Source of the DNA: Blattamonas nauphoetae | Taxonomy: Eukaryota; Preaxostyla; Oxymonadida | Assembly: GCA_033064195.1 (NCBI GenBank) | Contig: JARBJD010000202.1 | Location: 62,001-126,000 of the forward strand | DNA length: 64,000 nt | Direction: 5' to 3' | Shown: piece after piece, positions 20,901-31,707 of the stretch | How the letters are laid out: every line of letters begins with the position of its first letter | How positions within the stretch are numbered: the stretch's first letter is position 1 | The notes under the pieces: model-generated | Seen by the model: only the letters and a program-made list of their open reading frames with translations | The model's database searches: none | Told to the model about the DNA's origin: nothing | Position numbers and translations under genes: made by a program

Positions 20901-23802
20901 CGAGAGATGGAAGACGCACTGGACAACGACACGTTCCTCTCACTCCAACCGCAGATCATCAAAAGCAGAAACAGGACAGCTCTCACTCTTCAGCTGTCGT
21001 CACTGATGCCCCATCATCTCACACACCGCTTCGAAAGTGTCCCCTTCCCCGCATACCTTCCACACTTCATCAACAGCTCGTCGTATCTGACACACTCCTT
21101 CCTCACTCTCTCTTCATCGTCACAGGCCTTTGTCACTCCTCGTCTGCTTTTCTTTTCCTTTCATTTCTCTTCTCTCTTCACTCATTCAAACAACAGTCTC
21201 GCCTGGCACTTTCAGACCTCCAAATCCAACCTCAACCATCCACTCACTCCCTTCCTCCCTCTGCACTCTCTCGTCGCCTCCGTTTTGGTGTTACTCGTCT
21301 GTCATCCTTTTCGACAACGAGCTTCGTCGACGCCGCACAGAAAAGAAAAGAGAAGCAGAGCGAAGGCAGATCCGGCCGCGGAGTGTGTTTGTAAGCGAAG
21401 TTGAGATCGGACACGGAGTGAAGGAGACGGATCTGAAGAAGGAGGAGCGAGAGAAGCGGAAGAGGCGGAAGGAGACCGAAGAGAGGAAGTACTACGAAAG
21501 CTTTGATTCGTTCAAACACATCGGCGACAAACGAACACCCGCCTCTCACCAGATCGAGAAGACGCCTGTCCGCGATGTGCAGTGCTCACTATGCTACCCT
21601 CCATTCCCAGAATCCACAAAGGACGACAGCTCCAGCGAGGACGAGGAAGACGAAGAGAAGGCGGAGAAGGAGGAGGAACAAGAACAAGATCAGTCGCAGG
21701 TGACCACCACTCCAGTTCCAGTCAGAGGTGGCTTCGACGACAGACTCGGAAATGCGTCGACGTTGGGCCTCCTCCCATTCGCTCCACTCGAAAAGAAGCA
21801 AACTTCCACAAACAGCGTCTCTCCTCTGGGCAGCACCATCACCAACAGATTTGGGAAGACCACTTCTCCGTTCTCTCTCTCGCTGGCAGTGTTTCCTGTC
21901 GGCGTGGCGGAGACTTGTGGGTCTCGACCGTCGATGGAGGATGCTCTTCTGCTGGCACCGATCGACGGGTGGGATTTGGATGGTCTGGTTTGTGATTCGG
22001 AGTGGGACACTATCGAACGACTGCTGACTCTTCCGAACGAGCTGAGGCTGACACAGACAGGAATGGAAGCCATGACAGAACGAGAAGTCCTTCTGAACCC
22101 ATCCGCCCACACAAAACACTTCCATCCCAAAATGCACAGCTGCGGATTGTTTGGAGTGTTTGATGGACACAAAGGGCCAACAACGTCTCACTTCATCTCG
22201 TCCGAGTTCGTCCACACGTTCATCGCGACAGGAAAGAAGCTGACAGCAAAACTCAGACAGCGAGAACGACAGACACAGACTCTGCTCACTTTCACATTCA
22301 GAGACAAGCCGAAGGAGTTCGTTCCGGGCACACATCGACCGCAGAGCATGACAATCGCACACACCCCGACGCAGAAACAGAAGAACGCCTCGCCGACCAC
22401 GTTCACGAGGGATCCACATCCCATCCAACAGACTCACCTTCCAACTCCTCCGCCACCAATTCACGCTGCAAACCTCAAAAACGGAGAAGCCGGCGAAGAT
22501 GTGGACAAGACTCGTTCGATCAACGGCAAACCGACTCCCCCAGAGCCGTTCACTGTTGCTCAGAAGAGCAAAGATGAGCGTTCGTCGTGTGTGAACCTGA
22601 ACCAGATCCTCGCTGAAACAGTCCGCGTGCTGAACGAGGAGATCCGCCACAACAAGCTGGACGATGGATCGTGTCTGTGTGTCTGTGCCATCACAAAGGA
22701 TGCTATCAAATGTGTGAATGTCGGCGACAGCCGAGCCGTTCTTGTTTCGGAGTTTCCGTTCGAAATCGAGAGACAGGTCTTCCAAAGCGGAAAAGGAGTT
22801 GGGAAGCTCACTGTTCCCCTTCTGAAGGAACACCCCTCACTCAAACCCCTCCTCCACCCGCTCCTCCTCCCTCGCCCGTTCAACACAGCCCCCACATTTC
22901 TTGCTTTGCCTCTCTCCTTCGACCACAAACCGGTCAATGCGGAGGAGATGGCCCAAATCCGTTCACGAGGCGGTTGGGTCAGCTTGGACCGCAGAGTGAA
23001 TGGAAAGTTGGCCACCGCTCGGTCACTCGGTGACATTGAGTTGCAGCCCGAAGTTAGCGGCGAGCCTGACGTGTTCGAACGATCCAGAACGAACACGGAG
23101 CCGACGCAGACGGGCCAAGTGGCAGCAGATGTGCTGTTGTCATGCTGGACAGCATACCTCAACTCTCTCACTCCTCATCCACTCCGCCCAACGCTCATCA
23201 CCCCTCCCAAAGACACCGATTCCCTTTCCAACGCAAATCCCCCGAAAACCACGCCAGGTGAAAGTTCATCCTTGACAGGTCTTGATTTACAGAACACCAC
23301 TTCTCCCCGACTCTCAATTCCACCGTCCGCTGCCGCCAAAGTCCCCTCTACGCCTGTCCCTGTAATTCCCCCAAAACCTCGCTCCACATCACCGTCCGCG
23401 GCAGGCACAGAAGAGAAGGACAAAGCGACAAAACCAACTGTCGAACCCGTCCACGACCAGACACACTCCCACAATTCAGCCATGTCGAATGCATCCCTGT
23501 TCGGCTTCTCTGCCCCGCATGCCCTTCAAACAGACTGTGCAGTTGTGATTGCATGTGACGGCGTGTTCGATGTTCTTTCTTCTCAGCACATTGCTGACAT
23601 CATCCACCTTGTTCTGCTTCACTTCACGCGTCCCTCTGCTCCCTCCTCCAACCCGTTCGAGACAGCCACTTCTCCGCTCGTCTCCCGTCTCACTCCCGCC
23701 GAGAAAGGGCATGTTGCTCAGAAGTGCGCTGTTGCCATCAAAACTGCGGCTCTTGCTCTCAATACACAAGATAACCTCTCTGTCATCGTCGTATTATTAT
23801 GA
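17915..23802 (+). CDS. Leucine-rich repeat - PP2C phosphatase (PHLPP-like architecture)
   Basis: About 1,800 residues over at least eight exons starting at ATG 17915 (MGGAESQDLSG). Exons to about 20.0 kb encode many LRRs, with units such as LNLSNNLLEDLP and LSLSHNQLTEFP. After a Ser/Asp-rich linker comes a PP2C phosphatase (21.4-23.8 kb). Its metal-binding motifs are all present: SRPSMEDA, VFDGHKG, VGDSRAVLV, ARSLGDIE, ACDGVFDVLS and DNLSVIVV. PP2C enzymes dephosphorylate Ser/Thr using two metal ions. LRR plus PP2C is the order seen in PHLPP and in protist LRR phosphatases. The catalytic domain is unusually stretched by low-complexity loops, one near 22.25-22.56 kb and another near 23.1-23.5 kb. 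Introns I could phase include 18170-18223 and short ones before 18450, 18692, 18902, 20750 and 21197, plus a possible one near 21.34 kb. A 400-codon minus-strand frame at 21.6-22.8 kb is a shadow. Confidence 0.88.
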
Positions 23803-24090
23803 ACATGTTACTCTTTCCACATCTTCTTTTGTTGTTCTCGTCGAACGATGCTGTTTCAGTATCTGAAATGGACGACCATCTCTGCGCGCTAGCTCACTCA
23901 ATTACCTGCTGTTTCTCTCTTTTCCTGAAAAAAAACATGAGAAGTTTGGGGAAAACTAAATTGAAGTGAGTACAATCAAAGTAGAACGATGGTATAGCGC
24001 ATTTATTGAGAAAAACTTGTATGAAAGGTTGGATCGTCTTATGCCGGCACATTGATTGTCACTCAAACCAACTGAAAGCCAGAGGTACAT

Positions 24091-24557
24091 TCATGATCCA
24101 CTCCACGAATCAAGAAGTTCCATTCCTTCGTTTAGGATTTGCTGGCTCTTTTCAATTTGTTGCTCCGCTCCTGGCGGAATATCACCTGAAACAAAGTGAT
24201 CCTTTGAGAGAATTTCTGACATAGAAGCAATATGAATACCAAAATGGTTGACAATTCGAGGACTGCAGTTTCAAGGCGAGATTGTGATTCTGGGATCATC
24301 TGAATCGTTTCTTCGAGAATTTCTTCCTGTATCGGATGAGAAAAAGAGAAAAGAGAAATAACAAGAGGAAAAGTCAATCAGGGTTACCAGAAAGAAGGCA
24401 AAACCTGCTTCATGATGTCATGTTTCTCTTTCCCCTTTTCTTTCATCATCTGGATTTTGTCTTGCATATCTACAATATCATTCGTGTAGAGCATCACATC
24501 CTTCGTGATTCTCTCCACAACACCACTGGCAATTAGGAGTTGCTGAAGATCGTCCAT
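24091..24557 (-). CDS. TBCA: Tubulin-folding cofactor A
   Basis: A 117-residue protein in three exons, with introns 24327-24404 and 24202-24239. Cofactor A is a small helical-bundle chaperone that holds beta-tubulin during folding. Seen: GVVERITKDVMLYTNDI, then KEKHDIMKQEEILEETIQMI followed by PESQSRLETAVLEL. This parallels the conserved core of cofactor A (GVVKRL, then YDIKKQAEILQES, MIPD, RRLEAA). Length fits the family (about 105-120 aa). Start at ATG 24557, stop TGA 24093-24091. It lies tail to tail with the LRR-PP2C gene across 288 bp. The splice into exon 3 was chosen because it alone keeps the frame open to a helical C-terminus (EQQIEKSQQILNEGMELLDS). Confidence 0.85.
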
Positions 24558-24770
24558 CTAAAAAAGTGTGTTCATGGGATGATCGACAATGGTTCTGGAA
24601 TTAAACCTCAAAACCAAAAAGTGAAGGCAAAACGGTATTTTTACACGTTGACTCACTGAATTATTCCTCTCTCCTTTCATGTGGTGGCAAAATGTTTTCT
24701 TTGTCGGCATCTTTGTTTCTCCTTTGATCACGACTCAAAGCAAGAGATTCGAGTAAGTTTTCAGTTTCTT

Positions 24771-27700
24771 TCAATATGGATCATGACCAGATGCAGTTGC
24801 CGGGCGTGGCTTCGTGAACTGATTCTTTCTCTCTTTGCTTGGTTGTTGACCAGCCTTACTGTCAATTGCGATGGGCTGGAATGGCGACTGAGTTGTCCGC
24901 ACTGACTTCCCAAGCAGAGCGTGTGTCTTTCCAGCAGATGTCACCACGAGGTTGGGAAGTGGCTGAGGCTTTGCTGGGGATGAAGAATGATTCTGCGTTC
25001 CGGAAAGGCCATGCGACGTTCGCTGGGAGGTGTGTCGAGCGAGATGAGGCGATTGTTGGTTGGTTGGCGTCAGAGCGTTGATGTTTGTGAGGAGGGCTTC
25101 GTTTGCGGATCGGAGGTTCTGGACTTCTTGGTTCTCTCTCTCCAAGATCTTGTTCCTCCGAATCAGCGCTTTGATCTGCTTTGTCGTCAACGTCTCTGCT
25201 TCTGATTCGCTCACAGCTGCGTCACGTTCGAGTTCTCTCATCTGCACCCCTCCTCCACTCTTCATTGCCAGCTTCAACTCTCCCAACTCGTGTTTGAGAA
25301 CAGCAATTTCCTCTTCCAGTCTCTTTCGCATGAGCTCTCCCTTCATCTCCCCTTCCGTCGTCTTCTTCGCATCCCACAATGCTCTCTTCCTTTCCTTTTC
25401 CTTCTTCACCAGCTCTCGTTCCTGCGTGTCAATCACCCGTTTCAAAATCTGAGCCTCAGCAGACAGTGTTGTGTCGAACAGTGGGATCCCGCTTTCCCCT
25501 TTTTTCTGTGTCCTACCCATTCCGGGTGTGGAAGGCCCGAACGAGGTTGAAAGTGGTGTGGACAGAGACCGTCCGTGTGTACGAGATTGTGAGGTTGTTC
25601 GTGTGAAGAGCGGAGACGAAGAAGGAGACAAGGAGCGTTCGTACGGGAATTCAAAAGGCTTGTCCTTTCCAAAAGCTCGTTGTTGGAGTTGTTCGGTTCG
25701 TTCCCACTCTTCATGGCGATCACGCTCCCTTTTCTCTCGTTCTTGGGTTTCCTAGGAGAGAAAATAATCAAACAATAAGAGAAAAATGGAAAAAAGGGAA
25801 TAAAGTTGGAAAGAATGGCATTAGAAGGGTGTCTAAAAACTTTCTCGATGGATTTCCAGAGTCGCTGATATTCTGACGTTAATTTTTCAATTTCTTTCTT
25901 TAAAACTCGATTCATTTCATTTTCATGTCGAAGTTCCACAGAAAGGCTGATGTATCGGAAAAGATGACGAAAAAGCATATTGACTAAAAAAGGGAGATCA
26001 TACCTTTTTATTCGTTCATCTTTCTTCCCAAGCATCATCTCACATCTTCGTAATTTTTCTTTCGTATCCAACAAATCTTTTCGTTGAAAATCGAGCTGAG
26101 AAGACCCTTGAGAAATCGAGTTGAAGAACGAACCTTATAAGACTTCAATTCAGTCTCCGTTGAATGAAGAGCATCTTCCAGCCGTTCACGTTCGAGCTAC
26201 GAGGTTTAAAGGGATGATAATCGAGAGAAGATAACAGGTGAGGTACACTTTGAAATTGATGTGTGCCAGACCTCCATCTGATGGTTTACTCGCATCACTC
26301 GCAGTTTTTCCTTGACTTCCATCCTATGAGCATTACTAATTTCTAGAATATCGGCATGTTGTTGCTCTTTCATCATATGGAGTCGAGACTAAGGAGAAAA
26401 CATAAATGACAGATATAGGAGATAATATGAATATTTGGGAATTAAATTTAGGATATGATAAGTAAATATATGTTCTTCACAATATTTTGGATATATAATC
26501 ACAAATATCTTTTTATTTCGTACAAAAACTCGATAAAGCTTGTTTCTCCATATCTCATGACATACATCAAGTTGAGTGATTTTAAGAAGACGAAGTTGCT
26601 GTTGATTGATAGTCTGTTTCTGGATTTGAACGCGATTCTTCTCCTCGCGAAGTTGAGATGTAAGTGTCGCCACTGCCTCCTTTAGCCGTGTGATGTCTTT
26701 TTATCCAGAGGGTTGCAAGCAGTCACAATGAGAAAATCCCAGAAAAATGATGAGATATGATGAATAATATGAAAAAATTGAGAGAAAAGAGGTCAGAAGA
26801 CGAAAATCATGTTTTGAGAGCATGATTTCCAAAGTTGAAATAGGGAATAGGAAATATGAAACAAAAAGGAAATTCTACGATAAAAAACGAAGATATTGAA
26901 GTTGGGCAGCATACCATTCCTAAGATTATGGATGGTGCCTTCAGCTCCCATGATCAATTCCGCACATTCCTTCTCGTTCTGAGCGATTTTTTTGTCAGCT
27001 ATCTCCGATGGTGTTGAAATTGATATGAGTCTAGCATGCTATAGAAAACGTTAGAAAAAAAAGTGTCGAGCGAAAATGAAGTTAAATCGGTTGCACAACT
27101 AGAATTTCGATCTCATTTTTCAACCCCTTTATCCTGTAAAATGAAAAGAGAGTTTTCATATGACAAGAAAATATGAGTGACCTCCTGCTCTCTTGATTTT
27201 GTGCCAAATTAGTCTGTCCTGTCTGAGTTTCGAAGGCATTCTTAAAGTCGAAGAGAACTGTGAGCTCCGACCTGCGTAAAAAGAAAAAACAAATAGAAGA
27301 AAACTATGAAGACACAACATATAAATCCAGGAGAATGGTTGATGTCCAAAAAGAGGGAATATTTTGGCAAAAAATTGAGCAATATGAGAAAAACCGTAAA
27401 TAGCCTAGAATCGTGAGAGAACTCAATTTTCTATGGATTTCTCTCTCTTCTTTCTGTTCTTGTTTTGATAACGTGTTTATTGAAGGTTGTTTGATTGACA
27501 GATACCTGATATTGAAAAGAGGTTTCAAAATTCATGATGATAAAGGTATAAATCCGAATAACATCAGAATAATTCAAAAGAAAAAGGAAAAATCACACAA
27601 ATAATAGATGTGGGTGCACATCTAGCACCGTAGATGCTCACAAAAGTGAATCATACAGATCAACAATTCCATCTTCAACTTCTCGAACAGGAATGAGTCG

Positions 27701-27880
27701 TTGTGCCAGCAGATCCCGCTCAAGAGTAATTTCATCACGTATCTTCTTATGTTCAGCAATTTCTCTCTGAAATTCGGTTTTGAGACTGGCAATTTGACCT
27801 TTTAACATTTCGTTCTCCTTCTTCAACATAGTCATCTCATATGGATCAGATCCGCCTTGAAATCCACCAGGATATGACAT
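24771..27880 (-). CDS. Multi-exon coiled-coil protein
   Basis: Function not recognised. The start is ATG 27880 (MSYPGGFQGGSDPYEMTMLK) and the last exon ends at TGA 24773-24771. About ten short exons between 25.7 and 27.9 kb carry heptad-type sequence, for example KNEMLKGQ-like leader helices, KECAELIMGAEGTIHNL, VATLTSQLREEKNRVQIQKQ and LSVELRHENEMNRVLKKEIE. The long last exon (24771-25690) has further coiled coil (RNKILERENQEVQNLRSANE) followed by a Ser/Thr/Pro/Gln-rich basic tail. Introns are many and short, unlike the intronless NEK gene. Axonemal or basal-body coiled-coil proteins look like this, but that is inference. Exon edges in 26.2-27.6 kb are only partly resolved. Confidence 0.6.
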
Positions 27881-28115
27881 TATAATTTTGGGATGTGTAG
27901 ATGGTGCCTGTTATCAAAAGTGGACAGATGACCTTGATAACCAATCCTGAAGGGTCAGATCAGAATTCAATCTCTCATTCTACATGTAATCACATCTTTT
28001 CAAAACGAATCATCTAAAACTGATCCCTGCACTCGTTTTTTATATATTTCTGTTCCTCACCAACCACTACAAGTATCATGTCGTGTCATCAAACAACACT
28101 CACAAAACTTGTGCC
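27881..28115. promoter_or_regulatory. Divergent spacer between coiled-coil gene and ferredoxin gene
   Basis: 235 bp separate the minus-strand coiled-coil start (27880) and the plus-strand ferredoxin start (28116). A T-rich stretch with TTTTTTATATATTT near 28036-28050 is TATA-like. Promoter use is inferred from position. Confidence 0.35.
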
Positions 28116-28385
28116 ATGAGTATACTACTCTATCCATTAATTTCTCCCAGCCCAAAAACCGGAAGTTAATCAGGATGAATGCATTGGATGCACCACATGT
28201 GTTTCAGCTTGCCCAGTTGGTGAACTTTTCGCGATGAACGATGAGAACAAAGCTTTCTTCAAACCTGAAAGCGTAGATAGCTGCTGTGAAAATCAAGAGT
28301 GCGTAAGAAATTGTCCAGGTTCGCTTTTTTGCACTCTCTATCAGATTTTCTAGTCCAATGCATCCACATGGTTGATCGATCTTAG
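28116..28385 (+). CDS. Bacterial-type 2[4Fe-4S] ferredoxin
   Basis: A 67-residue electron carrier in three exons, too short and too split to show as a long frame. Exon 1 is only ATGA (28116-28119), then a 31-nt intron (28120-28150), exon 2 (28151-28318), a 35-nt intron (28319-28353) and a short last exon ending at TAG 28383-28385. The first cluster motif is DECIGCTTCVSACPVGEL, the classic CxxCxxCxxxCP. The second half has SCCENQECVRNCPVQCI, giving cysteines for a second cluster with a longer gap than usual. Such ferredoxins carry electrons for pyruvate:ferredoxin oxidoreductase and hydrogenase in anaerobic protists. No targeting peptide is seen, so the cytosol is likely. Confidence 0.82.
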
Positions 28386-28671
28386 TTTCATTCAAAAGCT
28401 ACCTGTGTTGAGTTTCACGACTCAAATTCGATCATTTCAGCTCAACCCATCTCCATTCCACATTTTTCTGATTCTCTGCGTTAATTTTTCAATCGGTCCC
28501 TGAGTTTCTAACCCTCTCCAAATGATCACATGATTATGAGTCATCCAGATCACCTGTGAATATTTGATGATATGAATTCACCCATTTAATAGCTAATAAA
28601 GGCAATTCATTCAGACCTTTCGGCGAAATGGTTTATGTAGCTAAAAAAAGTCGATAAAAATCATGAGAAAA

Positions 28672-29218
28672 TCACGTCAGTATCGGGCCAGCTTGTCCTT
28701 CCGACGATTGCTGAAGGAATCACAACACAAAAAAAGAGCAAACTTGATTTAACCAAGGAATCATTCGCAAGAATTGTCCACCTGGAAGTGTCTGGATGCT
28801 GTGATTTATGATCTGTGGAAGTTTCGACCAAAATAGCATCCATGCACCCACAATTTCTGCCACAATCCCCAAAAAACCAAATTTAAAGAGTATTAGCACA
28901 ACGCCAAGAAAGAACAGAACTGTCCCTGTGATTGATTTGAGTGTCTTGGCCTTGAACAACTTCAAGAATTTGATTGGTCCACGAAGAACAATCAGCCCAA
29001 AAAGGAAGAGAATCTGTCAAAATGAAGTGATGAGGCAAGCAAACATTTCCGATCGCAAGGAATCCACTATCGAAGAAGAGAATCATCCCCAGGACCATCA
29101 ATGCAACACCTTCAGGAGAGAAAAGGGAATTTAGTCAGTAAAAGAGACAAATAAACCGGAGTATGTGAGGCCATTTCCAATAAGCACTCTGTCCTGTCCT
29201 GATTCGACCTCTGACATC
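28672..29218 (-). CDS. GOT1: GOT1-like Golgi transport protein
   Basis: A small four-span membrane protein of ER-Golgi vesicle traffic, about 145 residues in four exons. Start ATG 29218 (MSEVESGQDRVLIGNGLTYS). Then comes GVALMVLGMILFFDSGFLAI followed by GN, matching the GMILFFDKALLAIGN signature of GOT1. Next are ILFLFGLIVLRGP, TGTVLFFLGVVLILFKFG and LGIVAEIVGAWMLFWSKLPQ as the other spans. The last exon follows a 31-nt intron and ends at TGA 28674-28672. The reading restored by four short introns matches the family length (about 140 aa). It is tail to tail with the ferredoxin gene. Confidence 0.85.
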
Positions 29219-29483
29219 TGTCGATGGTTTGATCACAGATATTCTTTTAAATAGAATTATTCTGGCACTGTTTCCAACGAACTATCACAAACAGTACATT
29301 GATAACCTCTTTGAGAGTTTCTTAATATAATTCAATTTGAATCTTCTGAGAACTCAAGTCATCGATTCTTGGTTGACAAATTCTCAATTACGGATGATAT
29401 CTCTGGGCAATTCAAGTTAAATAACGACGGAGTAATTGTGTGAGACTGATGAAGAAATGAAAACACAGATTTCTTCCTTCAAT

Positions 29484-29880
29484 CTAGAAGTCTGCGGGGA
29501 ATGTGAAAACATAGTCACGTGTCGGTCCAGACACGTTCTTGAATGGCTGCTTTAGTGACTTTCCATTAACTGTAATTTCATCAATCACACGAACGGAGGT
29601 CCAGGTGCCTACGAGGAGAAAAGAGAGAGGTCGGAGATGTGAAAGAACGGACCTTGGTTGTCAGTAATTTCTTCGATTTTGGCTTCTCCATTTGGCTGAG
29701 CAGTGAGAACAGAGTTGTGAACCTGCTGTTGGGTATCCTGATAGTTAACGTTAATGTTGATGGGTTCGTTTGTCGTGTTCTTGACGATAGCGGAGTAGAC
29801 GTCTATGGATATTCAATAGAAATATACCTGTCTGACTTGACTTGACAGACCTATTTTTTAGAAAATGCGTTGACTGTCAT
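29484..29880 (-). CDS. Small hypothetical protein, about 97 aa
   Basis: Not recognised. I join ATG ACA (29880-29875) through a 34-nt intron to a short exon, then a 25-nt intron, and two longer exons ending at TAG 29486-29484. The main body reads DVYSAIVKNTTNEPININVN, continues with a Gln-rich turn and AKIEEITDNQG, then after an intron TWTSVRVIDEITVNGKSL and a C-terminal DYVFTFPADF. The pattern of short beta strands suggests a compact all-beta protein. Phases agree at each join, and the coding bias is clear in the two long exons. The first exon is the weakest part of the model. Confidence 0.5.
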
Positions 29881-30084
29881 GACATTGGACTTTTTGTTTG
29901 TGGGTCAGAGATCATTTCTCATTTCCTTGAATAAGACGATAATGAGGGAAATTCGAAGTTCAACCGACAGTTCTGTGACGGTAATCCAGTATAATGTGGC
30001 AATTGTTGATATTTGTGGCTTTTTAACACACTTCATTGACATTTTGTGGGAATCATGGGATGATCCTGATCCACTTGCTGAAAA

Positions 30085-31140
30085 GGCAATTTATGTTCTT
30101 CCATTGAATTTATTGGATCATCCGTTGTCCATCAGTGCATTGTGGACTGGGGCTTCACACAATCTCATCTTGGTTTCGCCGATCGATCTTATGATGATAC
30201 ACCGTATCTATTCGACGATATTTGAGTGATACTGTTTTCCATTTTCCTGTTCAAATCATTATAAAGGTTCTCTTCCAGGTTTTGGTGATCATTCTCACAC
30301 CGATCGCATGTAAAACAGAATCATCTGAATCCAATCATTTCCATGCAAAGAACAGAAGCATAAGAAACATATTTCATTTTCGTCACAAATGCAAACAAAA
30401 TCGACACCATTTCTTTGTCAAATCAGACCTGGATCTGTTCAATAACCATTCCACACGAGCTTTTGACAAAACCTCACCCTCGATTCTTAAATTTGATCGT
30501 TAATTCATCTGAATGTTCATTCAGGCGACATTTTCATGATCTGTATGCTCTATTGACTACTTTTCTTCATCATTTTCCAGTTGATCAGCCTGTTATTTCA
30601 CAGAACAACGATACTCACAACATTGCCTAAAACAAGCGATATACGCAAGAGATGAGAGATTCAAACCAAATTCCTGCTTATTCAGTGGTCGATCACATTT
30701 TTCATTTATTCATCTTATTTAGAACCCACATCTTACCTTCTGATCACGTCTACGTTGATTTTTGCTTCACATGGTTCAGTGAACCGAATTAGACCCTCCA
30801 ATGATGTCAAAACGATAGTTGTGATCCAATCAAACCATCTTTCTTGCCACTATAGTCTTGATTCGCCTCTCACACGATACTTTCATCAGCCTGCTTTTGG
30901 GCTTCTTCATTGAGATATATCTCAACAAACGGTTTTATTCTGTCTTTTTTGACATTGTTTGTTCCAACTCAGGAGTTTTAAAATCACATTTCATCATCAT
31001 TACATTGTTGTTTTGAAATTCTCATCACGCACAACTACATCTGTTTCTACCTGAATGGCTTTCCAAAACGAAGTAAAAAGAGATTACAACATGTTTTCAA
31101 CTACCCAGGGCACGATTCGAGAGCTTGACAAGATCCTGTT
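30085..31140 (+). CDS. Probable divergent actin-related protein, intron-rich
   Basis: No long frame marks this gene; segments were recognised by motif. At about 30145-30205 the plus strand reads IVDWGFTQSHLGFADRSYDD followed by TP. In actin the first phosphate loop reads VVDNGSGMCKAGFAGDDAP, with the same D-x-G-x6-GFA spacing. Near 30535-30600 a segment HDLYALLTTFLHHFPVDQPV resembles the actin region around DWDDMEKIWHH to PVLLTE. Near 30720-30790 EPTSYLLITSTLIFASHGSV resembles the [20 protein letters not shown] region, followed by TIVVIQSN where actin has GIVMDSG. The order is right. Start, exon joins and end are unresolved, so the coordinates are approximate. An overlapping 117-codon plus-strand frame (29879-30229) would then be a shadow. 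A decayed copy is also possible. Confidence 0.42.
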
Positions 31141-31707
31141 GTGATCAGTTCCCATAGATAAAAAAGATTGACAGTTTGACATCGAAAAAAAACCTGTCAT
31201 ACAGGTATAAATAGAAAGTGAAGAGAGAAATGGAAAGAATGATGTTAAGAGGGCACAAACGTTTAGGTGGGAGAACTGCCATGATGACTTTGATCAACCC
31301 CCTATCGACTTTTACCAGAATCAAACAACAAAAATGTCCGGTTCTGTGATCACTTTCCCAAAATATGGCATATGTCGTCAGACAGCTGAAATTTTTTTCT
31401 TGACAACCGTTTTTTAGGCCTCTCAATCATCATTTCTCAAAGAATTTGGCACACCGGATTGCACGCACGATTCTGTCTCAAGAAGGATCCATGGGGGTCT
31501 TTTCTCGTCATCTGTGTGATAAAATCCTCTCCGATTCGCTCCCAATCTGCCTCAGAACCCTCAGCAACGCGAGTTATGTTGCTTTTCATCGTGGTTTCCC
31601 AAATTGGAATTACGAACAAAACCAGAAGGTGGTGAAAATGTTTGGCGTTGAAAAGAACCCAAAAGAACATCCAAAGTCGACTGGATACATAGAGCAGTCA
31701 GACCTGG
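31141..31707. other. Unassigned 567-bp stretch
   Basis: Lies between the ARP-like segments and the stop of the minus-strand surface-protein gene. It has open frames of about 75-100 codons on both strands (for example + 31446-31748 without an ATG start), none recognisable. It could be the 3' exons of the ARP-like gene. A short inverted repeat, ACCTGTCATACAGGT, lies near 31192-31206. Confidence 0.3.

Noticed and set aside
21589-22833. 414-codon minus-strand frame opposite the PP2C domain
   Set aside because: The plus strand carries all PP2C motifs; the opposite frame has no recognisable content.
29879-30229. 117-codon plus-strand frame near the ARP-like segments
   Set aside because: Its start overlaps the start of the minus-strand 97-aa gene, and another frame of the same strand carries the actin-like motif.
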